64,000 nt of DNA, from NCBI RefSeq assembly GCF_022458985.1, contig NC_061790.1:20006397-20070396 (forward strand). Reading direction: 5' to 3'. Shown one piece after another: positions 63,992 to 64,000 of this stretch. Within the stretch, counting starts at the first letter, position 1. Every line of letters starts with the position of its first letter. The notes under the pieces were generated by a model. That model did no database searches, was not told the DNA's origin, and saw only the letters and a list, made by a program, of their open reading frames with translations. Position numbers and translations under genes: made by a program. This stretch comes from Mugil cephalus (Eukaryota; Chordata; Actinopteri; Mugiliformes; Mugilidae).

Positions 63992-64000
63992 GTAAGTCCT

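Overview
This is vertebrate nuclear DNA, and almost certainly a ray-finned (teleost) fish. Genes are split into short GT-AG exons. The predicted proteins are close to human orthologues over their whole length. The spaces between are filled with typical teleost repeats: Tc1/mariner with IR/DR ends, hAT relics, BEL/Pao, L1/Tx1-like, CR1/Rex-like and I-like LINEs, and tRNA-derived SINEs. No bacterial or phage genes, CRISPR array, rRNA gene or intact tRNA gene was seen.

Layout. (1) 875-5953 (+): the last ten coding exons of psmc6, a 26S proteasome ATPase; its N-terminal exons lie left of the window. (2) 13309-8854 (-): cgrrf1, a membrane-anchored RING protein, six exons, tail-to-tail with psmc6. 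(3) 14188-23148 (+): ddhd1, a phosphatidic-acid-preferring phospholipase A1, thirteen coding exons, head-to-head with cgrrf1. (4) 28889-36748 (+): an amisyn/STXBP6-like gene, six coding exons, with a young Tc1 transposon in its last intron and extra coding sequence absent from human STXBP6. (5) 49456-39926 (-): cep85l, a centrosomal coiled-coil protein, thirteen coding exons that join in frame to 788 codons. (6) 49.5-61.8 kb: a transposon graveyard with a mariner-like relic, a TIR element merging into a minisatellite, a truncated BEL/Pao element, an orphan T-type calcium-channel S6-like exon, a broken KDZ/CxC-zinc-finger gene and two LINE relics. (7) 61900-63991 (+): the first five coding exons of traf3ip2 (Act1/CIKS), cut by the window edge at the start of its SEFIR domain.

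The genes do not form one pathway. They are ordinary single-copy cellular genes: proteasome, ubiquitin ligase, lipid enzyme, SNARE regulator, centrosome and IL-17 signalling. psmc6, cgrrf1 and ddhd1 map to human 14q22, while cep85l and traf3ip2 map to 6q21-q22, so the window spans a junction between two human synteny blocks. Exon borders were set by eye from splice consensus, reading frame and human protein similarity. Exon lengths sum to whole codons for all six genes. I did not find a convincing undescribed biological system. The best leads are the expanded amisyn-like gene, the Tc1 copy with identical 202-bp ends, the orphan channel exon and the intron-containing KDZ relic.
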